Assembly (NCBI GenBank): GCA_009363875.1
Contig: CM018694.1
Span: forward strand, 4,526,001 to 4,590,000
DNA: 64,000 nt
From: Mikania micrantha
Lineage: Eukaryota; Streptophyta; Magnoliopsida; Asterales; Asteraceae
Reading direction: 5' to 3'
Shown here: piece by piece, positions 11,417 through 24,364 of the stretch
Layout: each line of letters begins with the position of its first letter
How positions within the stretch are numbered: the first letter of the stretch is position 1
Made by a program: the position numbers and the translations under genes
The notes under the pieces: model-generated
Told to the model about the DNA's origin: nothing
What the model saw: only the letters and a program-made list of their open reading frames with translations
Databases searched by the model: none

Positions 11417-12856
11417 AACAAGCTCGAGAATTATCAGAATTCTCAGTATGTTATCGATTACTTTGCTGCTATGCAAAGGTCATCGAATGATACTGCTGGC
11501 TTGGGATTTCATGCAGTACCACCTCCTCAAAGCTATGTTCCAAGGCCACAAATTGACCCTAATCTAGAAGTGCATCCAGCTTCGTTAACAGTCTGTAATT
11601 CTCAGAATAGAGTGTGTGTGACTGAACTGTGTGTTCTCTGCTGTGTGCAAGTTTTATTTGATTTCATTATCAATGAGAATGATATTTACAAGCGTGATTG
11701 TGTTGTCTTCGATTCATATAGGTGTTATCTAGATTCTGCATAGATAAAACTGTTAATAGATAAAACTGTTATCTGGGTCATTTGTGCATACGAAAGTATC
11801 AACCTTGATTCCAAGATCTTGAATAATTTCAACTTGTTTTATATTTTGTTATTTTCGAAAGAAATTCTATCTTGTTTTTTGCATGATCAAGCTAGTCACA
11901 TACTTGAATTAAATTGAGCATCATTGTTTGGTTAACAATTCACAAAACGGAGATGTGTTCAAGTGAATGAAGAACATAAAGTTTGTGATTGTTTTGGTTC
12001 TAATTGATATCTTAACTAAGTGATTAAACTTAATTTGGTCTCACATACTGGCAATCATCTTTGGATTGTGATTTGCTAATTAACACATTCATTAATTCAA
12101 TCAGTTTGTGCAGATGATTGTAATGCAATATGATCTCACGTCTGGATCTTTCTCACCAAAAATATGTGTTTGTTTTTATGCATTTTCATGTTTCATTTCA
12201 GTTTTTCTTTCAAAATAAAATTTTGGCGTGTTTTAATATAAAATTTAAAATTCCAAAAAGATTTTTGTTTATATCTGATGTTGAATCAATAATAATTGAT
12301 TGATTGTTTTCAACTCTAAAATATTTTTGATTAAATCTAAAATGGTCAAAATATCAATGGTTTGTGAGAATTTGTGGAATAGGTGTGCCGAACCTATTTT
12401 AGGTTTGTTCATAGGTTCGCTCAAAAGATTTTGTTCATAGGTTTTCTCAAAAGATTTTGTTCATAGGTTCGTTTAGAAGGTTTGTCCACAAGTTTGTCCA
12501 AGAACGTTTGTTCAAGAGGTTCGTTCAAAGGTTTGTTCAAAGGTTCGTCTGAATTTTGTGGAAGTATAAATGCAAAGATTCATTTATTTGATTCGTTACT
12601 TTCACTGTGATTGCTAGAGACGAACCTCTGAGTGTTTTGAACTGATTTTTCGAATTCTTGTTTGCCTGAGTGTTTGCCATATATCATTGGATTTGTTTTG
12701 TTGTCGTGATTTCAAAAAGGTATATGGATTGAAATTTCACTGGATGGATTTGTATAGATCTAGGTTCTAAGTTCCACTTAGTCGAACCTTTAAAAGTTGA
12801 ATAAATCAATTTTAATCAATGATTGATAAAAAAATGCTTTCATTAAAGTTGTTAAT
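11417..12856 (+). mobile_element. Left fragment of an older Ty1/copia element
   Basis: This stretch lies between element 1 and element 2. In frame from 11417 it encodes a peptide containing AGLGFHAVPPP, which resembles the spacer after the Gag zinc knuckle in composite-family copia elements. From about 11600 no coding homology is seen. At 12380-12550 there is a run of degenerate AGGTTCGTTCA-like repeats. The fragment continues after element 2, at 24365, as shown by the TTAAT target duplication. No pol was found in either piece, so the host element is a remnant or a deleted derivative. Confidence 0.55.
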
Positions 12857-12866
12857 TGTCACACCC

Positions 12867-12895
12867 CCGCGCCGAGTGCGGAATCCACGGCGCGG
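12867..12895. other. GC-rich hairpin at LTR2 terminus
   Basis: CCGCGCCG and CGGCGCGG form a perfect 8-bp stem with a 13-base loop, ten bases from the LTR edge. The other copy (20742-20770) has lost outer pairs because one C is replaced by T. In element orientation the hairpin lies at the 3' end of U5, close to the primer site in the 5' LTR. Confidence 0.7.
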
Positions 12896-15054
12896 TGACG
12901 TATGAGTAGTTGAATCATGCACAAGTATTGAATAAGAACAACCACAATGGATTACCAAGTTTCATAATGTTTAGACAGTTGTTTAGTTACAGACAATCTA
13001 TCTACCAAAAGAATGACAACTATAGACCCAAAATATAGTTTACAAAATAAGACTTCAAACAAGACAATTAAACAATCAGGATTTTAGTGTGTTTCTAAAT
13101 CCATCCTAGCATGTTTCTTCATCTTGTTCTATCTTAATCGGTCTCCTTAGTTGTCCTTAAAATGCCTTACACCTGATTACCTGAAACACGTGAAAAGTAA
13201 CTGTCAACTACAGAAGTAGTTGGTGAGAACAATAGGTTTAACATTTGAAACATGAACTTGTAATATAAGGCATATGTTTAAAGCAATAAATGAATTACAT
13301 GGATGAGGTGCACCCCAAACTAACATTAAGTATGTAAAATGAGTGTAAACTGTCCAAAGACTTTGCACGAAAACCAACTTATAATCAAGTTCCAAACTAC
13401 GTTTGGAGTCAGAAAATAAGTCAGCAACAGTGATAAAACCATACGTAACCGAAATCTGCAGTTAGTTTATAAAACAAATTTAAAAGCTAACTCCAGAAAT
13501 CGGCCTGCCCAAATGTGTCCGCTTTACATTGTTGTGATCACCCAGAAATCGGCCTGCCCAAATGTGTCCGCTTTCCCAAAGATGTTGTGTGAACTTGAAA
13601 GTCATAATTGAGTTACTTGTTAGATAATTGATTTATGAAAAGAATGTGTCATGATCCTTTATGCACCACTTGTACGCATAAAATGACAAGTGTTAATGAT
13701 CTGGATAACCGATGTTTAATATGACAACGTATAGATATGCTCAAATGTTTTAGACTCTTGAGATTGTGGCTTGATCCCATAATTAGGTTAAGTTATAAAC
13801 TTAAACTCACTAAGATCAAATCACAATTACTTTGAGTTTGTGGGCCACACTATGGGCCTTAAGCCCGTAAAACTATGATAGGCTTAAGTAGAGGTCCATG
13901 GGCCTATTAGTTTAAACATGGGCCAATTGAGTGTACTTTGGGCCAAAGAATAAATCATTGGGACAATTTCACTCAATTGGACTTGATTTAGGATGCGTGG
14001 CCCATCTACTTAAATTGTTGGGCCAATCACGGTATATGGACCATGTAGTGGGCCGAGATCCCTATTGGCTTGATTAAGTCATGTGAGCCGCATATAATCG
14101 AATTTGGGCCAAGTTTAAATGAATTTGTTTAAGGTAATGGACCGATCAAAGGGCATTGGGCTGATGAAACTTTGTGGCTGCATGTATTCGAATGGTTTTC
14201 CCATAGTGGCAGCGAACCTTTAGGTTAGATGAAACTAGGTTCGCCGCTTAACTTGGTTTCAAGATGAGCACAAGGTTCGTCAACATGGTGAGATGTCCAA
14301 GGGTTCGGCTATAGTTCCTGGTTCAAGGGTTCGTTGCATGCCAAGCTCCATGAAGGTTCGCCCAATGGTTCAGCTTGCATAGGTTCGCGATGAGCTCTTA
14401 TGTTCGTGGGTACATGCATGAAGGTTCGGCAAGTTGATCAAGGAACCATGCAAGCTTCGGCTGCATTCAAAAGGGTTCGGTGACATTAGAGTTCGGCTGA
14501 GGAGAACTAGGGTTCGTCTAGGTTCGTTCATGCATGAAGGTTCGGCGGCTGAGGGGTTCGTGAGATCGCTGGTTCGGCAAGGATCGCCACAGCACAAGAA
14601 GGTTCGGCCATGGCTTCATAGGGTTCGGCCGTGAAACCTCCTAGGCGAAACTGTACCTGTGTCATCACCATCATCGAATACCAGCTGTTCTTGGTCGGTA
14701 TGCACCTCACGAATAACCCAGAACCATGATCGTGTGCATAGGGTTTGAAATGGAAAGGAGGGAACCGGCTAGATATCGGATTCGAACACACACACAAAGA
14801 AAACCCTATTTTCCAGATTTTCCATTCGAGCATACCTCGTTTCTGGCCGGACAAATCTCCAGATCACTTGTACTTTCGTGTAAGGAATGTCGAGAGCTTC
14901 GCGTAGGCGCCAAAAACGTCCAAATCCGTGGAGAAACGAGTGAGATACGCGCGATTGAAGTTGGTTTTCTAGAGAGAGAGAGGGGGTTGGACGAAAATCT
15001 AGTGAGAGAAAAGGTTGTTGGTGAATTTAATGACGGAATTGGCCTTGTTCAAGG

Positions 15055-15062
15055 CTTTTATA
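15055..15062 (-). promoter_or_regulatory. LTR2 TATA box
   Basis: Read on the minus strand this is TATAAAAG in a GC-rich context, about 650 bases into the LTR and followed by a CT-rich stretch and a donor-like GAG|GTATGC (minus strand, 14835). In the 5' LTR copy the box reads TATAGAAG (near 23705), so the promoter that would drive the element looks weakened. Confidence 0.55.
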
Positions 15063-15701
15063 GCCTGCGCGGTATTCGGGTCCGTTTCGGTCGCTCGGTT
15101 CGCATTTTCGTCGCGTAACGCGTATTTTACGCGATTTTAAATAAGGATTATTATTCTCATCATTTTGATGAGTTTCAAAATTGTAAAAAATGAAAAATAA
15201 TTATTTTTACTCTTCGTGTGTTGACAGATCGTTAAACAGATACAATTACGTGTATACCCGAAATCGCGTACGTTTTCCGATCGTATAATTATTTAAAGCG
15301 TTTAATCATAATTATAAGTTCAACATTCGTATTATTATGGATCGTCACCCATAACTCTACTCAGTCTCGCTTACGTATTACGATTCTTGTTAAATTAATT
15401 GTCATAATATTCGTCTCAACACTACGCACTAACACTATCCCATTACACCGAACGCAGTATATGTATAGGGCATACCCCAGATTCCAGCTACCTGCCGTAC
15501 CTGACGCCGTCCCACCACTGTTTCGATATAATACGATACTATTCTTTCCTAGCGAACTCGACTGTAAATAAATAATACATACTTGTTCCTAAATAACAAA
15601 GATCCTAACACACAAGCACATAATGAACACATGAATCACATTGACTGATTTGATATGAAAGCACATTTGTTCTAACACTGTTTACAACTACATTGACTGC
15701 A

Positions 15702-18700
15702 GAAGTCCCGAAGGCTTTTGATGTTCCGCTTTGACTTTTGAACATGTAGGACATTTTCCCACGTACAGTGCTATGTCTTTCTTCATTCCTGGCCACCAAT
15801 AAGATGTCCGCAAGTCTTGGTACATCTTATCTGCTCCAGGATGAACTGAGTATCACGACTTATGGGCCTCATCACAGATGAGTGTGCGCAATTCTTCTGA
15901 CTTTGGAATCCAAATATGGCCGTTGAGATATAACACCCCGTCAGATTGAGGTTCTAGTTTCTTCTCAATCCCGCAGTCTAAGTCTGTTTTCAGCTGATTG
16001 TCTGTCACTACTTGTTGTTGTGCAATACGAATCAAATCCTTCAAGTTTGGCTGTGTGTTGATCTCCATAGCTCTGACACGAATTGGTTTGACTGGTTCCT
16101 TACGACTAAGAGCATCCGCTACCACATTGGCTTTACCCGGGTGATAACGAATCTCACAGTCGTAATCAGTTAGAAGCTCAACCCAACGACGTTGTCTCAT
16201 GTTGAGTTCTTTCTGATTAAGGATGTGTTGCAGACTCTTGTGGTCTGTATAGATGACACATTTAGTACCATACAGGTAGTGTCTCCAAATCTTCAATGCA
16301 AAGACCACAGCCCCTAACTCAAGGTCATGAGTAGTGTAATTCTTCTCATGAATCTTAAGTTGTCTTGAAGCATATGCAATGACCTTGTCCCGTTGCATAA
16401 GTACACAACCGAGACCAAGGTTTGAAGCATCACAGTATACAATGAAATCATCACTGCCTTCTGGAAGGCTAAGGATATGGGAATTGCATAACTTCTGTTT
16501 AAGAAGTTGAAATGCATCTTCTTGTTTCTGTCCCCATATAAATGCTTGACTTTTCTGAGTTAGTGTGGTAAGTGGCAAGGCGATCTTTGAAAAGTTCGCA
16601 ATGAACCTTCTGTAATAGCCTGCCAATCCCAGAAATGAACGAATCTCTGTTGGAGTAGATGGGGTAGTCCAGTTCTTAATTGCCTCAATCTTTGCTGGAT
16701 CTACATGTATCCCATCCTTGTTAATGACATGTCCTAAGAAGTGAACTTCTTTTAGCCAAAATTCACACTTTGAAAATTTAGCATAAAGTTGTTCAGCTCT
16801 TAGTAATTCTAAGACTTTCTTCAAATGATCTTCATACTCTTGCTCTGTTTTGGAATAGATCAGTATATCATCAATAAAGACAATAACAAACTGATCTAAG
16901 TAAGGTCTGCAGACTCGATTCATCAAATCCATGAACACTACAGGTGCATTGGTCAGCTCGAATGGCATAACCACAAACTCGTAGTGTCCATATCGAGTCC
17001 TAAATGCAGTCTTGGGTATATCCTCATCATTTACTCGTAACTGATGATACCCGGATCGTAAATCAATCTTAGAGAAGCAAGTTGCTCCCTGTAATTGGTC
17101 AAACAGATCATCGATCCTGGGCAGAGGATATCTATTCTTGATTGTCAACTTGTTTAGTTCACGATAATTAATGCACATACGAAATGAACCGTCTTTCTTC
17201 TTGACAAAGAGAACCGGGGCTCCCCATGGAGAGAAACTCGGTCTAATGAAACCTTTGTCTAGAAGTTCTTGAAGCTGACTAGACAGTTCTTGCATTTCAG
17301 ACGGTGCTAATCGATATGGTGACTTCGCCACTGGGTTTGCTCCAGGGACGAGATCGATTCTAAACTCCACTTACCGGATCGGTGGTAGCCCAGGCAAGTC
17401 TTCTGGAAATACGTCAGGATAATCTCTGATAACTGGAACGTCTCTAACTGCTTTCTTTCCAGGTTTCTTCTCTACCACGTGAGCCAGGAACGCATAGTAT
17501 TTCTTCTTCAAGTACTTCCTAGCTTTGATGCACGATACAATCTTCAATCCGCTGCAGGGTTTCTCGCCATAGATTCTCATCGTTTCGCCGGACGGTAAAG
17601 GAATCCGTATAAGTTTCTCCGAACATACAATTTCGGCATTGTTTTTGGATAACCAATCCATTCCTATCACAACTTCGAAGCTTCCAAGTGTCATAGGAAT
17701 AAGATCGATGAGGAAAAGATGGTCGTTTAATCTTAATTCACAACCACGTATTATAGAATCTACAAGTAGGGTTTTACCATCAGCTACTTCTACGGTATAA
17801 GGAGCAGTAAGCATAGATGGTTGTATATTAAACAAAGAAGCAGTATGAGCTGAGATAAAGCTTTTATCAGCACCAGTATCAAATATGATAGAAACGTAAT
17901 GACCATTAAGGAGAAATGTACCCGTGACAACTGCTGGCTCCTCGCGTGCTTCGGAAGCTCCGATAATAAAAGCACGAGCAGTAGCAGTGTTGTTGTTGAG
18001 TTTTGGACACTGGTTTCTGAAGTGTCCCTCTGCTCCACAATTATAACAGGCCCTTCCACCTGTAGCAGTAGGAGTTGTGGCAGCAGTTGTTACAGCAGCA
18101 AGATGTGCAGATCGGCATGTAGCTGTCAAGTGTCCCATCCGTCCACACTTGAGACACTTTTTGCATGGGGTAGTTGGTAGATGATGATATTGGCATTTGG
18201 TGCAGAGTGGGAACGGGCCAGTATATGGCTTTCTGACTGAAGCAGATTGTGGCATAGCAGTAATGGGTGTGGCATGAGTAGGTGTAGCTGCAGTCAGGGC
18301 TGCAAAGTTCTTGATGGTCTTTTGCTTCTTCTTCTTGTGATGTTGTTGTTCAGGCTTCTTGCCTTCATCAATCTGTGCTCTCTTGTACCCCTTTCGGGTG
18401 AGCACTCCAGACTTAACGTATTCTTCGGTAAGGCTAGCTCCAAGATGAATCGCTGCCTCCAGAGTAGTGGGGTTATTCCCCATCACAGTTCCTCTGACAA
18501 CTAGAGGTAAGCCTTCGATGTACTTCTCTATCCTGCGGGATAGAGGAGTAACCAGGTGTGGCACCAGAATGCACAACTCATGGAAACGAGTTGTATACTT
18601 CGCGTTCTCACCACTATCTTGCACCAGATTCCACATCTCTACCTCAAGTTTCTTCAGCTCATGTCGTGGACAAAACTTATCCACAAGTAACTTCTTGAAG

Positions 18701-19134
18701 TCCTCCCATGATAATGCTAATGCGACTTCCCATCCTCTGGTGTTCTTCTCAGAGTTCCACCAGGTGAGTGCGCCTTTGTGAAAAGCGCTCGAGGCCATTT
18801 TGACCTTCAGATTTTCAGGACATCCTGTGAAATCAAGAATATCCTCGATGCTCTCCAGCCACTGCAGTAGGCCAGTAGCTCCTTCGTTACCAACGTACTT
18901 AGGAGGTTTAGCATCATTGAACTGCTTGAAAGTGAAGTTAGCAGTTCCCGTGTTGGTAGCATTTGAGTTATGTGCTGAATCACTAGTACTTCCCCGAAGA
19001 TTCTGGGTAATATCAGTGACCATGCCCGGAATGACATCTCTCATGTGTATAGCGATGGCTCGGGCAATCTTGTTGATCTCATCGTCGTTGCCACTTGTCG
19101 AACCCCCTCCGTTAGGATCACGTCGGGGATGCAT
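15702..19134 (-). pseudogene. Element 2 gag-pol, stopped and truncated in integrase
   Basis: The chosen start is the ATG of MHPRRDPNGG at 19134. Gag is followed by zinc knuckles CLKCGRMGHLTATC and CYNCGAEGHFRNQC, protease with FDTGADKS, reverse transcriptase with FIDDILIY, and RNase H. An in-frame TAA at 17371-17373 separates protease from RT, and a TGA near 15856 follows AHKS at the start of integrase. The HHCC module remains readable to 15702, where the frame runs into LTR sequence and stops. In RT, MCINYREL and FELTNAP carry Asn and Glu where relatives have Asp and Gly, which fits C-to-T decay. The integrase catalytic core and chromodomain are absent, so the copy is dead. Confidence 0.93.
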
Positions 19135-20194
19135 TCTACGAATAGAAGCCACAAGTGGGTCAGTAATGAGAAAAGATACAATTGAATTTGCATGATAAAA
19201 TTAGTAATATATCCATACTACTAGTATTATCATTCAATTGTAATATGAGCATGCGCACGTATAAGGAATCAGCTTATTAGTATACTTCTCATGTGAATGT
19301 GTATGATGTTCCATGATCTCAGTCCACCAAACCTACACACTGACACTTTCCCGATATACCCAAGATAGCTTATATATAGGGCATACAAAAGAGTCAAGCA
19401 AACTGCCAGCCCAGACGCCATCCCACCACCGCTTCGATATACCACGATCATGTCCTTGCTAGCATTTGGCAACATGTTTGTACTGATTTCCATGTATGTT
19501 CCATTGTTTAAGAATCCCATGATCTTTCATCAATTTGAAGTATGATTAAATCCATGATTGAACTATGATTGAGTTATGTGTGCACCTACTAACAATTGTT
19601 AACATGTAGAACTAAATCATATGTGTGTTCTACATTTTTCTTGTTAAACTATGTTAGTAAGTACTAATGATGTAATCACTTAAGAATTTCACTTAAGGTT
19701 TACATTGAAAGAGTGTTCACAACTTGATTGATTCACCACAATGTTTGACTCATCCAAGTTTGAATTGTACAATGATTGCATCCCAAATGATTGTATCTCA
19801 TGTGTTTGACTAATGTTCAATGATTCCAGTTGCTCCCAAATCTTTACTTCAATTACGACCGCCGGATTCCCACTGACATACCTAAATAAGCTTATATATA
19901 GGGCTAGCTCTCACCGCCCACCACTTACCTCAGCACGTCAGCGTAAATCCGCCGTTTGTATTTGGAGTTAAGATTCCAACTCTTGATTGACTATGATTAT
20001 GAATGTGTAAACCGTGGTCCTTAATTTACTTGAAATTAACACCTTAGGTTTTAGTATGTGTGTCCTAGGTTAATTAACCTAGGTTCTCAATACTTACAGT
20101 ATTGAGTATAATGATCTCCTGTGAGAACTTCTACTAAAGAATACTGTTACACAGATTCTAAGTTATAAAGTTCCTATGATAATGAATACCTGAT

Positions 20195-20480
20195 AATGAT
20201 AACATGACAAGGATTTCAGATCCAAGATTCTAAAATTATAGATCTTGACCTCCGAATTCCTATGATGAACATGACAAGGATTTTAGATCAAAGATACTGA
20301 GAATACAGATCTTTGCCTCTAAATTCCTATAATGAACTCTGATTGAGAATTCCGGATCAAGGATACTAAGAATACAGATCCTTGCCTCTGGAATCCTTTA
20401 ATGAACTCTGTGTGAGAATTTCAGATCAAGGATACTAAGAATACAGATCCTTGCCTCTGAAATCCTTTAATGAATATATG
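20195..20480 (-). repeat. Hairpin-forming tandem repeats in element 2 leader
   Basis: About four diverged units of 60-70 bp are present. Each contains an inverted repeat of the type CAAGGAT, a short loop, then ATCCTTG. The better pairing units lie at the right. The repeat could be structured RNA in the leader or a simple minisatellite. Confidence 0.7.
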
Positions 20481-20714
20481 TGAGAAATTTAATTCGGTTT
20501 CTAAAATTATAGAATTCCGATTCAAATTCCTTGACTCGATATCTAATCTTAGAAAAGTATCCCTAAGATCTTTCAAGCTTAATGTAGACTTAATGCTTAC
20601 TTAAGTTACTTAGATCCTAAGTATCCTCAAGCTTATAGCACTTAGTCCTATTGGGTAGCTTAGGTTATAGTCTAGGTCATTAAACATTGGGTTTTTCCTA
20701 GTTCTCTACAATCT

Positions 20715-20728
20715 TGGCTCTGATACCA
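20715..20728 (-). other. Element 2 primer binding site (initiator tRNA-Met)
   Basis: On the minus strand this reads TGGTATCAGAGCCA, complementary over 14 bases to the 3' end of plant initiator tRNA-Met, and lies three bases from the LTR edge at 20732. Confidence 0.9.
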
Positions 20729-20731
20729 ACC

Positions 20732-23700
20732 TGTCACACCCCCTGCGCCGAGTGCGGAATCCACGGCGCGGTGATGTATGAGTAGTTGAATCATGCACAA
20801 GTATTGAATAAGAACAACCACAATGGATTACTAAGTTTCATAATGTTTAGACAGTTGTTTAGTTACAGACAATCTATCTACCAAAAGAATGACAACTATA
20901 GACCCAAAATATAGTTTACAAAATAAGACTTCAAACAAGACAATTAAACAATCAGGATTTTAGTGTGTTTCTAAATCCATCCTAGCATGTTTCTTCATCT
21001 TGTTCTATCTTAATCGGTCTCCTTAGTTGTCCTTAAAATGCCTTACACCTGATTACCTGAAACACGTGAAAAGTAACTGTCAACTACAGAAGTAGTTGGT
21101 GAGAACAATAGGTTTAACATTTGAAACATGAACTTGTAATATAAGGCATATGTTTAAAGCGATAAATGAATTACATGGATGAGCTGCAACCCAAACTAAC
21201 ATCAAGTATGTAAAATGAGTGTAAACAGTCCAAAGACTGTTTGCACGAAAACCAACTTATAATCAAGTCCCAAACTACGTTTGGAGTCGGAAAATAAGTC
21301 AGCAACAGTGATAAAACCTTACGTAACCGAAATCTGCAGTTAGTTTATAAAACAAATTTAAAAGCTAAATCCAGAAATCGGCCTGCCCAAATGTGTCCGC
21401 TTTCCCTTGTTGTGATCACCCAGTACTAATGCTAATGAATATGAAACTTGATGGGTTTATAAGTTTGTTTACAACAGTGGACACCATGCTTTTAATCTTT
21501 GCTTTAAAAGAAAACTGTGATTTAATGCCTTGTTTGATAACATGATTTGAAAACCTTGTTTGAGTACCATGAAATGAATCCTCTGTTTGGATACCATGAA
21601 ATGAATCTTTGTTTGAACATCTTCGCAAAAACCATTGATTGAATACCTTGTTTTGAAACCCTTGATTGTGTACATAGGATAGTGTCCTTGTATAATAACA
21701 AGGTTTATAAAAGATTATTTTTGAAAACACGAGTTTATAGTAAAAGAGTTTATAAGTCACATTATTTAAAAGTGTCTGTCATTTATAAAAACATTTGAGT
21801 AAAAACTGATATAAATAGTTTTAAGAACTTTTCTAAAACCTTTTTAGTAGAAAATGTTAAACAGTTGATAAAACCATTATAAACGGTTGATAATTCCTTT
21901 GAAAACAATTGAGAGATCCTTTGGATTTCTAGAGTGAACCTGTAATGTTTATAAAGTAACATAAACATGTATCATGTAATATGATTGAAGTAAGAGTATT
22001 TGATCACGTGTTCCACCCCAAAACAGTTGTAAAAACAGTAAAAAGAGGGGCTAATGTTCTCACCTGTCTGCAGTAGACTCTGAACTATAACAAATAGCAA
22101 GTAGCAAACAAGACTTCTAACTGGTTCCTATATCATTGAAATCATACATAAGATATAAGATTTATATTTGTATAGACCTTGATTCATTGATTGACTTGTG
22201 TTCTCTTGAACTCGATTAACACTTGAATACTTGTTCTCATGCTTAAAGATGTTGTGTGAACTTGAAAGTCATAATTGAGTTACTTGTTTGATAATTGATT
22301 TATGAAAAGAATGTGTCATGATCCTTTATGCACCACTTGTACGCATAAAATGACAAGTGTTAATGATCTGGATAACCGATGTTTAATATGACAACGTATA
22401 GATATGCTCAAATGTTTTAGACTCTTGAGATTGTGGCTTGATCCCATAATTAGGTTAAGTTATAAACTTAAACTCACTAAGATCAAATCACAATTACTTT
22501 GAGTTTGTGGGCCACACTATGGGCCTTAAGCCCGTAAAACTATGATAGGCTTAAGTAGAGGTCCATGGGCCTATTAGTTTAAACATGGGCCAATTGAGTG
22601 TAGTTTGGGCCAAAGAATAAATCATTGGGACAATTTCACTCAATTGGACTTGATTTAGGATGCGTGGCCCATCTACTTAAATTGTTGAGCCAATCACGGT
22701 ATATGGACCATGTAGTGGGCCGAGATCCCTATTGGCTTGATTAAGTCATATGAGCCGCATATAATCGAATTTGGACCAAGTTTAAATGAATTTGTTTAAG
22801 GTAATGGACCGATCAAAGGGCATTGGGCTGATGAAACTTTGTGGCTGCATGTATTCGAATGGTTTGCCCATAGTGGCAGCGAACCTTTAGGTTAGATGAA
22901 ACTAGGTTCGCCGCTTAACTTGGTTTCAAGGTTAGCACAAGGTTCGTCAACATGGTGAGATGTCCAAGGGTTCGGCTATAGTTCCTGGTTCAAGGGTTCG
23001 TTGCATGCCAAGCTCCATGACGGTTCGCCCAATGGTTCAGCTTGCATAGGTTCGCGATGAGCTCTTAGGTTCGTGGGTACGTGCATGAAGGTTCGGCAAG
23101 TTGATCAACGAACCATGCAAGGTTCGGCTGCATTCAAAAGGGTTCGGTGACATCAGAGTTCGGCTGAGGAGAACTAGGGTTCGTCTAGGTTCGTTCATGC
23201 ATGAAGGTTCGGCGGCTGAGGGGTTCGTGAGATCGCTGGTTTGGCAAGGATCGCCACAGCACAAGAAGGTTCGGCCATGGCTTCATAGGGTTCGGCCGTG
23301 AAACCTCCTAGGCAAACCTGTACCTGTGTCATCACCATCATCGAATACCAGCTGTTCCTGGTCGGTATGCACACCACGATCGTGTGCATAGGGTTTGAAA
23401 TGGAAAGGAGGGAACCGACTAGATATCGGATTCGAACACACGCATATAGAAAACCCTATTTTCCAGATTTTCCATTCGAGCATACCTCGTTTTTGGCCAG
23501 ACAAATCTCCAGATCACTTGTACTTTCGTGTAAGGAATGTCGAGAGCTTCGCGTAGGCGCCAAAAACGTCCAAATCCGTGGAGAAACGAGTGAGATACGC
23601 GAGATTGAAGTCGGTTTTCTAGAGAGGGAGAGGGTTGGACGAAAATCTAGTGAGAGAAAGGGTTGTTGGTGAATTTAATGAAGGAATTGGCCTTGTTCAA

Positions 23701-24364
23701 GGCTTCTATAGCCCGCGCGGTATTCGGGTCCGTTTCGGTCGCTCGGTTCGCATTTTCGTCGCGTAACGCGTATTTTACGCGATTTTAAATAAGGATTATT
23801 ATTCTCATCATTTTGATGAGTTTCAAAATTGTAAAAAATGTAAAATAATTATTTTTACTCTTCGTGTGTTGACAGATCGTTAAACAGATACAATTACGTG
23901 TATACCCGAAATCGCGTACGTTTTCCGATCGTATAATTATTTAAAGCGTTTAATCATAATTATAAGTTCAGCATTCGTATTATTATGGATCGTCACCCAT
24001 AACTCTACTCAGTCTCGCTTACGTATTACGATTCTTGTTAAATTAATTTTCATAATATTCGTCTCAACACTACGCACTAACACTATCCCATTACACCGAA
24101 CGCAGTATATGTATAGGGCATACCCCAGATTCCAGCTACCTGCCGTACCTGACGCCATCCCACCACTGTTTCGATATAATACGATACTGTTCTTACCTAG
24201 CGAACTTGACTGTAAATAAATAATACATACTTGTTCCTAAATAACAAAGATCCTAACACACAAGCACATAATGAACACATGAATCACATTGACTGATTTG
24301 ATATGAAAGCACATTTGTTCTAACACTGTTTACAACTACTATGACTAAATGTACAAATGTTACA
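20732..24364 (-). repeat. Element 2 5' LTR (complete, 3633 bp)
   Basis: It is bounded by TGTCACACCCC on the left and GTTACA on the right, next to the TTAAT target duplication. It holds the 821-base block missing from its partner, a GGTTCG array near 22870-23310, GGCCCA-type sites at 22500-22830, and a copy of the shared TATA-containing module at 24103-24182. Confidence 0.92.
21057..23485 (-). other. Predicted leader intron inside LTR2
   Basis: On the minus strand, AGTACAAG is followed by a donor-like GAG|GTATGC (first base 23485). An acceptor-like GTGTTTCAG ends at 21057. The GGTTCG array and the GGCCCA block fall inside. The 3' LTR has the same pair at 14835 and 13181. This is inferred from motifs only. 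Confidence 0.4.

Larger units (their letters stand above)
12857..15701 (-). repeat. Element 2 3' LTR, internally deleted and end-truncated
   Basis: It starts on the plus strand with TGTCACACCCCC. Relative to its partner it lacks an 821-base block (21424-22244 in the other copy). At the break a 33-base segment is repeated at 13493-13525 and 13542-13574, typical of filler DNA copied during end-joining repair. Its far edge stops near 15701, inside what should be the LTR, where it joins integrase coding sequence. It holds TATAAAAG (minus strand, 15055-15062) and an array of GGTTCG hexamers at 14200-14640. Confidence 0.9.
19153..20731 (-). other. Element 2 leader between PBS and gag
   Basis: This 1.6-kb noncoding leader is unusually long (element 3 has about 0.15 kb). 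It holds two copies of a module with TATATATAAG-like cores (19351-19447 and 19871-19930) also found in several LTRs here. It also holds a tandem repeat at 20195-20480. No ORF with recognisable homology is present. Confidence 0.75.
12857..24364 (-). mobile_element. Element 2: Ty3/gypsy chromovirus with large 3' deletion
   Basis: The element is bounded by LTRs at 12857-15701 and 20732-24364, with a five-base target duplication TTAAT at 12852-12856 and 24365-24369. It is inserted in the copia remnant. Reading leftward it has PBS, a 1.6-kb leader, gag, protease, reverse transcriptase, RNase H and the start of integrase. The frame then fuses abruptly to the 3' LTR, so the integrase core, chromodomain, polypurine tract and about 18 bases of LTR are gone. 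Around 55 substitutions over 2.8 kb of LTR (about 2%, by eye) make it older than elements 1 and 3. Confidence 0.93.

Noticed and set aside
11396..11743. Open frame beginning in the last bases of LTR1
   Set aside because: Its first codons are LTR sequence; only the part from 11417 to about 11590 has copia Gag-like sequence.
14200..14640. GGTTCG arrays as Pol III B-box arrays
   Set aside because: The B box needs GGTTCGA plus CC; here GGTTCG is mostly followed by G, T or C and no A boxes pair with them.
14726..15118. 130-residue open frame in LTR2 (also 23298-23672)
   Set aside because: It lies over the promoter and predicted donor region, differs in length between LTR copies and has no homology.
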